Below, piece by piece: positions 23,301 to 32,585 of a stretch of DNA of 64,000 bases. The DNA lies in assembly GCA_007449985.2 (NCBI GenBank), contig VIIQ02000565.1:248001-312000 (forward strand), given 5' to 3'. Each line of letters opens with the position of its first letter. The first letter of the stretch is position 1. This DNA is from Desmodesmus armatus. Its lineage: Eukaryota > Chlorophyta > Chlorophyceae > Sphaeropleales > Scenedesmaceae. Both the position numbers and the translations under genes were made by a program. Below the pieces are notes generated by a model, which saw nothing but the letters and a program-made list of their open reading frames with translations, was not told where the DNA came from and did not search any database.

Positions 23301-25699
23301 CGTCGTCTGCTTCGCAGGCGCGGCCTGCGTAAGCGTCAGTCAACCATTTGTGGCACATGGAAGGCCCCCAGATATGTGCCCCATATGAAAGGACCGGGTC
23401 CACCAGGATGTCAAACATTCGCATGCGGAGATCACCCTGTGAGATGTGGTGAAGCCGCAACAGATGCAGCAAACCGAACAATGCCTTGCGGCCTTTCGAC
23501 GCAAGCTGACCGCTGGCTGTATCGAACCCCTTCGTCGCATGTAGCTGCAGCCCCAGGTATGTGCAACTGTCCTCGTATCTCAATGCTTGCCCCCTGTAGG
23601 TCAAGATATCCGCAGGGCAAGTAGCACCCGGTCGCCGGAACACGATAACATGTGTCTTAGCCAGGTTGACTTCCATGTCAAACAACCGGCAGAAAAGGGA
23701 CAAGCAGTCCAACAGCTGCTGTATGTGGTGGCAAGCCCAAGCCAACAGGTTAACGTCATCGGCGTACATCACGTCTGGGACGCGAAGGTTGCCGATGACG
23801 GGCCCGGCGCCAGGCACTCGTCGCAGGATCAACTCATGCAATAAATCCATAAACAGTCCAAACAAAAGTGGAGACAGCTCACTGCCCTGCCGAGTGCCAC
23901 GGTGCGTCTGGAACGCCGGGCCCAGGCGGCCATTCACACACACACGCACCAACACCCTGTCATACAATGCAGTGACGGCCTCTCAGAATGGTCCATGCAC
24001 CCCCAACTCCCTGCAGCGCGCTATCAACAGATCACGTCTAACGAGGTCAAAAGCCTTCCTAAAGTCAACAAATACAGCCCAAAGACGGGAACGCTGGGGG
24101 GAAGACCCCTGGCCTGTCCATTGCACCTGTGATATCAGGTGTTGCATTGTGAACAATGCATCCAAGCACCCATATTTGCCCCTGAACCCACACTGTGTTG
24201 GAGCACGAATACCAATACCAATACCAATATTGCAGGGGGTTAACCCTCTTCCCCGGCACTGGCCAGCGAGCAGATCTGCTCATGGGGGCTTTCACATATA
24301 TTAGCACCCTTCCTCTTCGCATTCGAGTGGGCGATTGAGATCACCCGCACAAGTACGTCAATTCCGGTACCCGATAAGCCCCGGGGTGGGGCTCCCTCGC
24401 TGGGATTCGAACCCAGGTCTCCCGACTACCCTCTCGTTCAACAATGAGGTCAAAGCGCCGATGCAGTATCCTATCCAGCACACGCCCAAACACACTGCCA
24501 ACCCCGATGGGGCGGTAGCAGTCTTTGTCAGATGGCGCTTGTGACGCCTGCGGCTTAGGGACAGGGGTGACCTTGCTGCACATCAGTTCGTCACAGCCGC
24601 CGCCACTAGCTGAGGGTAATGCCTTGTGCATGACACTTGTTGAATTTGAACCCCCCATTTGGGGGGGGGGGGTACACCCCCATCCCACCCCACCCCTTCC
24701 CACCCGCGCCACCTTGCAGAACCCTGCACATCCCTCAAGGCAAACCCTCAACCCTCACCCCTAAACCCTTACCTCGTCGATCTTGTCCTCAGCGCCTCAG
24801 GGTACAGGTCCATGCAAATCAACAACGCCCATGCCTGCACCCACACACATGCCCCCACCCCCTTTCCACCTCCATCCCAACATCCCAACACCCCCCCCCC
24901 CCACCCCCACCCTACCCCAAGCACCCCCCCCCGCCACATTGCAGAACCCTGCACATGCCTATACCCTTACCTCGTCAATCTTGGTCCTCAGTGCCTCAGG
25001 GTACAGGTCCATGCCAGGGTTCTTGGCGATGTTGTTGAAGTTCGCGTTGAACATGCGCAGGATGTCACTGCTCTCGTTGTTGACAATCACCCCCTCCTTC
25101 TTGTCCCACAGCACTGGCACACTGTACTTGCCTGCGCAGGCAAGTACGCAGGGTAGGTGATAGTGCACACAAGTTGTCTATTTGAGGTCTGGGACCTGAT
25201 TGAGCCAGATTTGATTTTGTTGGCATTGTTGAGCCAGGCAATGACTTTGAAAGCCAGACAACAACTCTGATACAACTCTGATTCAAGTATGTATTCTCAG
25301 AATAGGCTAGGCTGGGGGCCCAAAGGGAGTGTGGGTGGCGCCGCATTGAGGGGTGCTTCAACAGCACAAACAAAGAGGAGACTGCTGCTGCTCTGAATGG
25401 TGCTTCAACAGCACAAACAAAGAGGAGACTGCTGCTGCTCTGAATTCTGCATCACCCAACCTCCCCCCCCCCCTCCGCGCTGCTATTTTGGTCACACACT
25501 CCCCTCCCCGCCATACGGTTGCACCTGAACATCCTCCTGCGCATGCATATCACGATCCCGGCCCCAATCTGTCTGCCAACCCACACTCTGTTCGTACCTG
25601 TAGTGTCGTTTGACTTCTCATAGAGGTCCCTCACAAAGCTTGCACTATTGATGCTGTCGGGGATGCACGCATCATCACAGGGGAAGGAGCCCTGGCCTG

Positions 25700-25759
<60 letters not shown>

Positions 25760-28169
25760 CCATCATCAGCATACGCACCATCACAGGGGAAGGAACCCTG
25801 CCCTGTAAGCAGCAACATTGCAGCAGCAGTGATAGCCGCGACAACAGCAAATGCGGCATGATAATAGCAGTGTTGATTATAGAGGGGATAGATCCCATCC
25901 CTCTGGAAGGTCCACCAGTTGATGCCCTCACAATATGCAGCCTCTTCCCCTGCCTGTGGCCCTTCCCCCCTCCCCCTCCTCTCTTGCAAGCAAGGTGGTG
26001 AACAAACTGACATTGTTTGTGGAACACGGGGCAGGTGGGCATAGGGTTTGCGGTCCAAACAGAAGAAGGTGTGAGGTGTTACTCAACTCTGTGAGGTGTT
26101 TTGTGGGCTGGCATGGAGGTAACACTCCCCCCCCTGCCGCCTCTTCCCCTCCACCCTCCCTGCCCCCCCCCCTCCCCCGACCCCCAGTGCAACCATGTGT
26201 ACCTTTGAGGATTGACGCTTCCCCTGGCCCCTCTCCCTCTCCCTCTCCCCCCCCCCCCCGCATGCCCGCGTGCAATCATGTGTTTTCGACTCTGTGAGGA
26301 GTTGTGAAGGTTGGCGTGGAGGTAACACTCCATGGAGGTAACACTCCCTCCCCTAACCCCCCTCTTCCCTCCACCCTCCTTCCCTCCCTCCCCCCCCCCC
26401 ACACACACACACCGGCCGGGGTGCACCAATGGTGTACCTACCTGTGTGGCTGCTGAGTGGTGGGTCTCCTGGCTTGACAAAGGCCCACCCCGTGTGCTTG
26501 TCATCCTCACTGCCTGGCCGGTAACACTCCTTCCCCTGGCCCCTCTCTCCCCTTCCCCCCCCCCCCAACCCACCACCCGCCCTCCTCCCTGCCTTGCCCC
26601 CCCCCCTCCCCCGGGCTCCAGTGCATCCATGTGAATCTTTGAATGGTGGGCACTTCCCCTGCCCCCACTTCCCCTCCACCCTCCCTGCCTCCCCCCCCCC
26701 CCCCCGCCCCGCCCGCATGCACCAATGGTGTACCTACCTGTGTGGCTGCTAAGTGGTGGGTCTCCTGGCTTGACAAAGGCCCAGCCTGTGTGCTTGTCAT
26801 CCTCATTGTCTGGCCGGGTGCGCTGCCAGGTTGGGTGTGTCACTGACAGACCGATGGCGTCCTGAAGACCCTGCAAAGCAGATATTGAGCAGATGTTGGT
26901 TGGGACGGGGGCCGAGAAGTTTGATGGAGCTGGTAGCGGGGGAACAGGAGTTATTCCTGGGCATGTGTGACCAAGTTCAAGTTGCCCGCCCCCCCTCGCC
27001 CCCCCCCCAACCCCCAACCCCCTTGGAAACAACCTGAAACAAAGAGACCCCACAGAGCCCAACAGGAGGCCACTGATGGTCAAGGCTCCTCTGGTGGGCT
27101 CTCCAGCACGACAGGCACATTGCTTTCATAAACTGCATGGTCACTCGGAAACGGACCGTCGCAAGACGGGTAGCATTGTTGCTGGTGTGCTGGGTGCTGA
27201 GCTGCTAGCGCAGCCAGCACATAGCACAGAGGAAGTCACCGCCATCGGCCTTCTGGACGCAGTTTGAAAGGCGAACGAATAGCTCTTTTGGGCACGTCTC
27301 ACTGGTGAGGCTGTCCATCCTGCCGCTGGCAGCTGGGTTTCCCTGTCTGTTCTGTGTGTGGTCAGCCGGTGGGAGCTCCCCGCCCCCAGTCCCAAAATGA
27401 CAACTGAAAAGCGGCAATGCTCCCAGCACAGCCTGTACCTTCATGTGCATGACAGCGAGTGTCCTGCAGGCCCAAGGACATGCGTATGAGATGTACAGGT
27501 GGTAGCGCCCAGCCTCTGGCTCAAACTTGCCCCCAGGCTCAATTTGGTTCCTGGGGGTCATAGAAATACACACAGCACAGCAGCACAGCAGCACACAGCA
27601 CATGTCAGACAGCACAGCAGCACAGCATGACCGAGCATGTCACAGCATGTTACAGCAGCACGCTAGGGTGTGACGTGAGGAGCTGGCCGTGGTGCCACCT
27701 GGCCTCTTGTACACAAGGAGTTAGGGGTTTAAGATTTGGGAGGGAACAGATACAGGCAGCCTGTGTCCCTATAGGGCTATCTAGCAGCAGGACAATGCAC
27801 CGACAGGTCCCACAACAACCTTTACTTGTCCTGGAATAGTATGGTAGTGGAAGCAACCGTGTGCTACTTCCAAGGGCTTATCGACCGGGGATGCAGGCAG
27901 CGTTCATTTCAGTTCAAGTATGCTGCTGACGCGTGTGGGGCGTGGCGCATTTGACAAGCAAGGTTGCAGCAATGCACGACCACCCCACCTGAAGCCTGCT
28001 GCTGTGCGCTTGAATTCCCCTTGTCCATCTCATCCAACGCAGTCTTTGCTGCTGCCATGCGAGTTCTGCAGGTGAAACCTGCTGCTGCTGCCCTGATCAA
28101 GTGGCTTTGCTGCAGACCCGGCCTGAGCTGTCCTGTGACTGTGCTGCTCAGCAGATTTCGTCCAAGCAT
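20387..28169 (-). CDS. glutathionyl-hydroquinone reductase (Xi-class GST, ECM4/YqjG type)
   Basis: Eight exons: 27989-28169, 27439-27550, 26738-26870, 25598-25696, 24971-25131, 21394-21482, 20926-21046 and 20387-20653 (TGA). Exon 2 has the catalytic Cys in [13 protein letters not shown]. Exon 3 has SVTHPTW and HTGWAF. Exon 5 has VPVLWDKK and [14 protein letters not shown]. Exon 6 has [18 protein letters not shown], and exon 7 the helical [12 protein letters not shown]. These are family hallmarks in the usual order, about 387 residues. The enzyme reduces glutathionyl-quinones with glutathione. Exon 1 starts with a Ser/Ala/Arg-rich presequence, suggesting an organelle. The family consensus switches frame within exon 1: LDEMDK is in the ATG frame, but [11 protein letters not shown] before the donor is in another. 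One base seems missing from the four-base run at 28017-28020. Introns carry three exon-edge echoes and a LINE. Confidence 0.88.
21062..21162. repeat. (GTGA)n microsatellite
   Basis: GTGA units, interrupted a few times, in the intron upstream (minus strand) of glutathione transferase exon 7. Confidence 0.9.
21600..21668. repeat. (AAT)n-rich tract
   Basis: About 70 bp of AAT/AAAT units in the same host intron as the LINE, on its 3' side. It could be a retrotransposon tail but is about 500 bp from the end of the recognisable ORF. Confidence 0.8.
21922..21976 (-). repeat. short dispersed repeat with adjoining poly-C (copy 1 of 3)
   Basis: On the minus strand this reads CCAGTTCATCCCGTG, then AGTACCGCTCAGCGGTGAAA, then GTATCCAC. 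The same core is at 42387-42430 and 45248-45288 on plus. A C-run follows in this copy and the 42-kb copy. Confidence 0.75.
22177..23967 (-). pseudogene. reverse transcriptase C-terminal two thirds, open frame of 596 codons
   Basis: This is the largest remaining open piece of the LINE: RT motifs B and C (the latter YADD), thumb region, and a Cys/His knuckle, with a hydrophobic C-terminus. The ATG is internal. The true ORF began upstream and is cut by the TGA just 5' of this frame. Confidence 0.88.
24210..24445 (-). mobile_element. SINE-like insert with tRNA T-arm/B-box and TATTGG tail
   Basis: On the minus strand the 5' part has a perfect T stem-loop, CTGGG-TTCGAAT-CCCAG (24395-24411), that contains a pol III B box (GTTCGAATC). 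The body shares the GCGGGTGAT...CAATCGCCC and GCTCGCTGGCCAGTGCC blocks with intron repeats elsewhere in the window. The tail is four TATTGG/TATTCG units (24209-24232). It interrupts the LINE reverse transcriptase. No A box or anticodon arm is present, so this is not a functional tRNA. Confidence 0.6.
24771..24822 (-). repeat. echo of glutathione transferase exon 5 3' end
   Basis: Repeats the exon segment for [11 protein letters not shown] and the GTAAGG donor found at 24965-25015, with a one-base deletion. It lies about 190 bp into the intron. Confidence 0.85.
25124..25147. repeat. 24-bp perfect palindrome across a splice acceptor
   Basis: GTACTTGCCTGC and its complement abut at the acceptor of exon 5 of the glutathione transferase gene. 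The exon starts at 25131 inside the palindrome. Confidence 0.85.
25705..25759. repeat. (GCA)n trinucleotide repeat
   Basis: About 18 GCA units just upstream (minus strand) of the exon 4 acceptor, between the exon and its echo at 25768-25808. Confidence 0.95.
25768..25808 (-). repeat. echo of glutathione transferase exon 4 5' end with acceptor
   Basis: On the minus strand it carries an acceptor-like TTACAG followed by a near copy of the first 30 nt of exon 4 (shared core TCCTTCCCCTGTGATG). Confidence 0.85.
26435..26522 (-). repeat. echo of glutathione transferase exon 3 3' end with donor
   Basis: About 80 nt encoding [19 protein letters not shown], plus the GTAGGTAC donor, repeat the end of the true exon at 26733-26818 almost exactly. 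It lies about 300 bp downstream in the intron. Confidence 0.9.
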
Positions 28170-28515
28170 GTGTATAGAGAATCAACGATGAAGCAGTTGG
28201 ATCATCAATAATCCATCCAGGGCCACCAGCGCTATTTATCGGCAGGAGAGTGACTAGCGAAAGGTTTCGTCACCAGTTTGTCAGGAGATCAACAAGGTGC
28301 TCAAAGTGTCGTCCAGGGGGTCGCTAGACACACAAACGCCCTTTAAATAAGTAAAGGTCTTACTTGCACTGCTGAGGTGTCCTGTAGTCCATCGCGCGGT
28401 TTTGCATCAGGAACCCCAGGAAGACCGTGTTGGAGCGGGCGAATGATGTGCATTCCCGGCCCTTTGCGATCGCCACCTTACCACGCCACGCTCTGCACCA
28501 ACATCGCACAGCAAA
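28170..28515. promoter_or_regulatory. divergent promoter region, glutathione transferase / ATPD
   Basis: Only about 346 bp separate the inferred start codons of two head-to-head genes, so both core promoters and 5' untranslated regions must fit here. No canonical TATA box was assigned. Confidence 0.5.
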
Positions 28516-31175
28516 ATGGCGCTCCAGAGCAGCATCAGGGCAACCCCTAGGATGGGTGCCGCCCCCAAGCCTTTCAGGGCAGCTGCTGGCGTTGCTGGTC
28601 GCAACCGTGTCATTGCTATGGTGGGTTTTGAGCCTGCACCGCGTGCAATTGTGCTCTGGGCACCCAGCACGCCTTGAATCGAGCATAGGAGACATATTGG
28701 GGGCCCCATCAAGCAGCAGCACACGCCCCACACGTGCTGCGTCTTTTCGTTGTTTGATTTCAGGCCGGCAAGAGGAACGACGTGAGCGACAGCTACGCAA
28801 AGGCCCTGGTCGAGCTGGCCGATGAGAAGAACACCCTCGAGCAGGTCCACAGCGACGTGGATGCCATTGCAGCCCTGGTTAAGGAGAACCAGAAGTTCGC
28901 TGACCTCATGTACAACCCAATTGTTGAGGCAGACAAGAAGAAGGCAGTGATCCAGGAGATTGCCAAGGGTGCAGGCTTCCAAAAGTACACCACCAACTTC
29001 CTCAAGCTGCTGGTGGAGAAGGACCGTGTCAACCTGCTGAACGAGATCTGCGAGTCATTTGAGGAGCAGTACTGCCAGCTGACCGACACACAGGTGCGCA
29101 GGGGTTGCAGTTGGCCAGGCCAGGCGGACAGATCGCTGCTGCTGTTGCGGAGCAGCAGTAGCGAATGCTACAGGCCAGACAGTCTCTCAGCAGCAGCAAT
29201 GTGAAGCTGTATCTGCAACTGTTGCCGTCTGTACCGTTCAGATGGGCAATTGACCTGCAACTGCAGCAGTTGCTGCTAGTGTCACCAGCACAGCAGCGCC
29301 TGGCAGCGATAGGGCAATGTGGGGTGGCAGGGGTGACTTGGATGGATGGTTGCAGCCAGCATGCGGATCAGATGCAGGACTGTCAGCGGGAGGAGCAGTG
29401 GAGCTGGGGGTCTGTGTCAGCAGGCAGCAGCAGCGGACATAGAAGTGCTTGCCTACACAGGGGCAGCAGCAGCAGCAGGAGAGACAGTGGTAGGACAGCA
29501 GCGCATACGTTCCTGCTGATGTTTTTCAGCAGGATTGCACAGACAGGGGGTGGGCAGCAGCACAGCAGCAGCACTGCCCTATGGTTGTACTGAGCCCGTG
29601 TGCTGCATCAGCATATGAGCGCATGTTTACCCTCTGCCTGCCTTCCCTTCTGCTGTGCTGCTGCTGTCGCCTGCTGCAGGTTGCCACCCTGCGCAGCGCT
29701 GTGAAGCTTGAGCAGGAGCAGCAGTTCCTGATTGCCAAGAAGCTGCAGGAGCTGACTGGCAGCAAGAACATCAAGCTCAAGCCCATCATTGACCAGAGCC
29801 TCATCGCAGGCTTCGTGGTCGAGTACGGCAGCAGCCAGATCGACCTCTCCATCAGGTGGGGGTGCTGTGCTGTGCTGTGGGGTGGGGTCTAGGCAGCTGG
29901 GGGTGGGGGCGCGCTGGGATGTGGGGTTTTGGGTGTGGGTGCTCTCTATCAGGTGGGTGTGCTGTGCTGTGGGGTGCGGGCAGCTGGGGGTGGGGCACGC
30001 TGGGGTGTGGGGTTTGGGTGCGGGCAGCTGGGGGTGTTGGGTGTGGGCAGCTGGGGGTGGTGGGTGTGGGCGCGCTGGGGTGTGGGGGTGTGGTGGGTGG
30101 TGGTGGCATGGGGTGGGTGTGACGCTTTGGGGCAGTGCTCTGCTGCTACACAGACAGGAAGGACAAGCATAAGCAAAGGGTGATCACACAGCAGACTGAG
30201 AAGCACTTGCAAAAGAGACCACCACACCAAGACAGACCAGATTGCACAACCACCAAGCTGAGAGGGAACAACCGTGCAACGATTGCTACCATCACAGATG
30301 CACGGTTGTTCCCTCTCAGCTTGGTGGTTGTGCAATCTGGTCTGTCTTGGTGTGGTGATCTCTATGACTCACTGGTGGCGTTTGTTTGGACTCTAGAGTA
30401 GACTGTAGACAGTCACAGCAGGGCCGTCGCAGCTGATAAGGTAATGGTGACAGGTGCAGGTGTCAAACAGGATGCGGGCTGCCAGCGTTGAACCAGGGCT
30501 TCAGTAGGAATAGTTCTGTACATGCGGGTGATGGGATGTATGCACACGCCACGGATATAACAGCCACACGTTGGTTGCAGTTTCTGCTGCTGGGGTGGAG
30601 GCTGCTGAAAGCATTTGTGGGAGATGCGGGGTGGGGTGGCGGAGGACTAGTGCGCAGTGCCCGCGAGGGTGCAGTAAGAGTCGTGCTTCTGGATCAGGGC
30701 AGCAAGGGTGCTTGTTGAAGGTGCTGTGCCGCGCTGTGCTTTCAAATCAGCCCAGGCGACAACTGTTTAACCACTGGTGAAGATGCTGTGCAGTCCCCAA
30801 CAGCTTTCCATGCGAGCTTGGCAATCGGCGCGTTTCAAACCCAAGGTGTTTGCAGAACACACTGCACCCCATGGGATTTCTCTCCAGCATCACAAACAGT
30901 ATCCCTGTACCTTTTGGTAGCCGCAACCCGAACTTTTTTTGTCGCGCTTCTGCTGCCGTCGCCGCCATCGCTGCTGCTGCTGCTTTGACTGACAACTGCA
31001 GGGGTCAGATCGAGAAGGTTGGCATCACAAACAATAATCCTGTACATATTGGCGGCTGCAATCTGAACTTCTGTCGTGCTTCTGCCTTTGCCGCCGCTGC
31101 TTTTACCACTGCAGGGGTCAGATCGAGAAGGTTGCAGAGGAGCTGACCAGGTCGATGACCACTGTGGCCGCATAA
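28516..31175 (+). CDS. ATPD: ATP synthase delta subunit, chloroplast (nuclear gene)
   Basis: Four exons in phase: 28516-28620, 28764-29093, 29680-29855 and 31115-31175 (TAA), about 223 residues. The first exon (35 residues, no acidic residues, Arg/Ala/Ser-rich) is a typical chloroplast transit peptide. Exon 2 gives the N-terminal OSCP/delta helical domain (SDSYAKALVELADE, KFADLMYNP, FLKLLVEKDR). Exon 3 has the C-terminal signature ELTGSKNIKLKPIIDQSLIA, then GFVVEYGSSQIDLS. Exon 4 finishes with RGQIEKVAEELTRSM. The protein joins the CF1 head to the peripheral stalk of the thylakoid ATP synthase. Intron 3 is 1259 bp and unusually structured: a GT-rich minisatellite, a perfect 59-bp-arm hairpin, and partial copies of both flanking exon ends. 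Confidence 0.96.
29845..30120 (+). repeat. GT-rich minisatellite including echo of ATPD exon 3 3' end
   Basis: The exon end plus donor at 29845-29876 (CTCTCCATCAG/GTGGG) recurs at 29940-29972 as CTCTCTATCAG/GTGGG. Further units of GGGCAGCTGGGGGTG follow to about 30120. Confidence 0.85.
30220..30357. repeat. perfect foldback hairpin, 59-bp arms, 20-nt loop
   Basis: 30220-30278 is the exact reverse complement of 30299-30357. It lies in intron 3 of ATPD. Perfect pairing implies a recent origin or selection; possible sources are a foldback element or a small-RNA precursor. Confidence 0.95.
30887..31128 (+). repeat. tandem copies ending in ATPD exon 4 start
   Basis: 30887-31020 and 31021-31134 align (CATCACAAACA, GAACTT, TGTCG, GCTTCTGC...CTGCAG). 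Both end with the acceptor and the first 20 nt of exon 4, GGGTCAGATCGAGAAGGTTG. Only the second continues as coding sequence. Confidence 0.9.
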
Positions 31176-32585
31176 GCAGCCATCCTTCTAGAAGGAAGCT
31201 TGGCAGGTTCAGGGCCCAGCCAGCAGCTGCAACAGCAGCAGCGGCAGCAGCTGCAGTAGGCTTGCAGCAGCCTGCCGTATCCTGTCAGTGGGCACCTGCT
31301 GCAGCAGCAGTATGTGTCGCCCCCTGCCAGCGGTGCTGTGCAGTTTCTGGGACGGGATCCAGGTGCAGTGTGTGGTCAGTGCAGTGTGGTCGCAGCAGCA
31401 GTGTGCTACGGAGGGTCGCAGGCGCTTTGTTTTGAAGGGCAGCGGCAGCGACGCCTTGCTGGTTTTCAGCAGTGTGCAGCAGCGGCAACCTGTGGGCCTT
31501 GTCTGCATTTGAGTGCAGCTGGTTTTCGCCCTGTGACGAGCCCTTTTTGGTAGCGCTGCTGTGTCTGGGTTGCCGCATGCTGAATGGTTACGAGAAAGAG
31601 TGAGAAAGTGATGCATCTTGGGGCTTCGCATGTCTAGAGAGTGAGCAACAGGAGCCCATCCTTTATGACTGCTGCAGCCACTGTTACTGTCGTGTGAAGG
31701 GTTCACAGAGGGTTTATGAGTTGTTGGTTCGATTGCTCGCAACGCCCAACTTGAGCAGCGTGCTCAGCTCGTCTTGGAACACTACTTTTGAAGCCCACAC
31801 ATGCTGCAGTGCACTGCCAGTATGAAGGGTCTAGCCAGCCATTGTGCCTGTTGCCTTGGCCAAAGCGCGCAAAAGCCTGGATGATGAGCAGAAGGGCAGC
31901 AACTGGCCAGACACCTTCATGTCACAGTGAGCCAAGGGTTTGGGGGCCCCGAAGCTCGTCTAGCTTCAGCTGCACATGCATATGCATCACTAATGCATTA
32001 CTACTTCTTTTCGTTGGCAGACACGGCAGCTTCAGCCTCTGCGATCTCACTACAAAGCCTGGATGACTGTATGGGACCAGCCATCACCAAACTGGTGCGA
32101 AGCTCAACCTCTTGTCATCATGCAGTGAAGCTCAGCCTCCCATTATCAGTAACAGACCGTACTGGTGGGCTCAAAGCTGTTGCATGACCACATGTCAGCC
32201 ACACCAGCCTGGCAGGTACTGTTGCTGTGGCATTGTGTGGCGGGTCATAATCATGATGAGTTCGTGCACAAGCTTGCGCAGGGAATCTCTGCTTGCGGGT
32301 GAAACAATCATAGAGCATTTGGCAACACTCCGCTGTAAAGTGACCAACAACTGCAGTTACAACTGAGTCAGTTGCCAACAGAGAAGATTAGTCAACCCAA
32401 AACCTTGATGCACCCCTGACTGGCACTGTCGCTACACTCAAGTTCTTAAGATGGTATTTAGTTTTTGTTGGCTTTGTCAGGCCTGCTTGCAGTCGTTATT
32501 CTTTTAGTCTGATCCTGACAGATCACACTTTTCAATTCGGATGGGGACGCTCTGCAGCAGAAGCAAATTCTGAAGCACCATCAAC
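31176..32585. other. intergenic between ATPD and PIG-V
   Basis: CAG-rich at its left end (31220-31310), otherwise without recognised genes. It should contain the ATPD 3' untranslated region and the PIG-V promoter. Confidence 0.6.

Larger units (their letters stand above)
22177..24650 (-). mobile_element. 5'-truncated LINE (non-LTR retrotransposon), inactive
   Basis: A reverse-transcriptase reading frame lies in sense inside intron 5 of the glutathione transferase gene. Motifs in order are [20 protein letters not shown] (24445-24640), QCGFRGKYG (24190), FVDFRKAFD (24060), [13 protein letters not shown] (23890) and MYADDVNLL (23770, the catalytic YADD). A C-terminal CPLC...H...C knuckle lies near 22600-22690. 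No endonuclease domain is present, so the copy is truncated at its 5' end near 24650. It is inactive: an in-frame TGA interrupts the RT domain near 23982, and a SINE-like insert splits it at about 24210-24445. Confidence 0.9.

Noticed and set aside
24395..24445. tRNA gene
   Set aside because: Only the T stem-loop fits. No anticodon arm, D arm or pairing acceptor stem could be drawn, so it is treated as a SINE head.
26079..27083. 334-codon Gly-rich minus-strand frame
   Set aside because: Runs through C/G-rich introns and merely includes exon 3 of the glutathione transferase and its echo.
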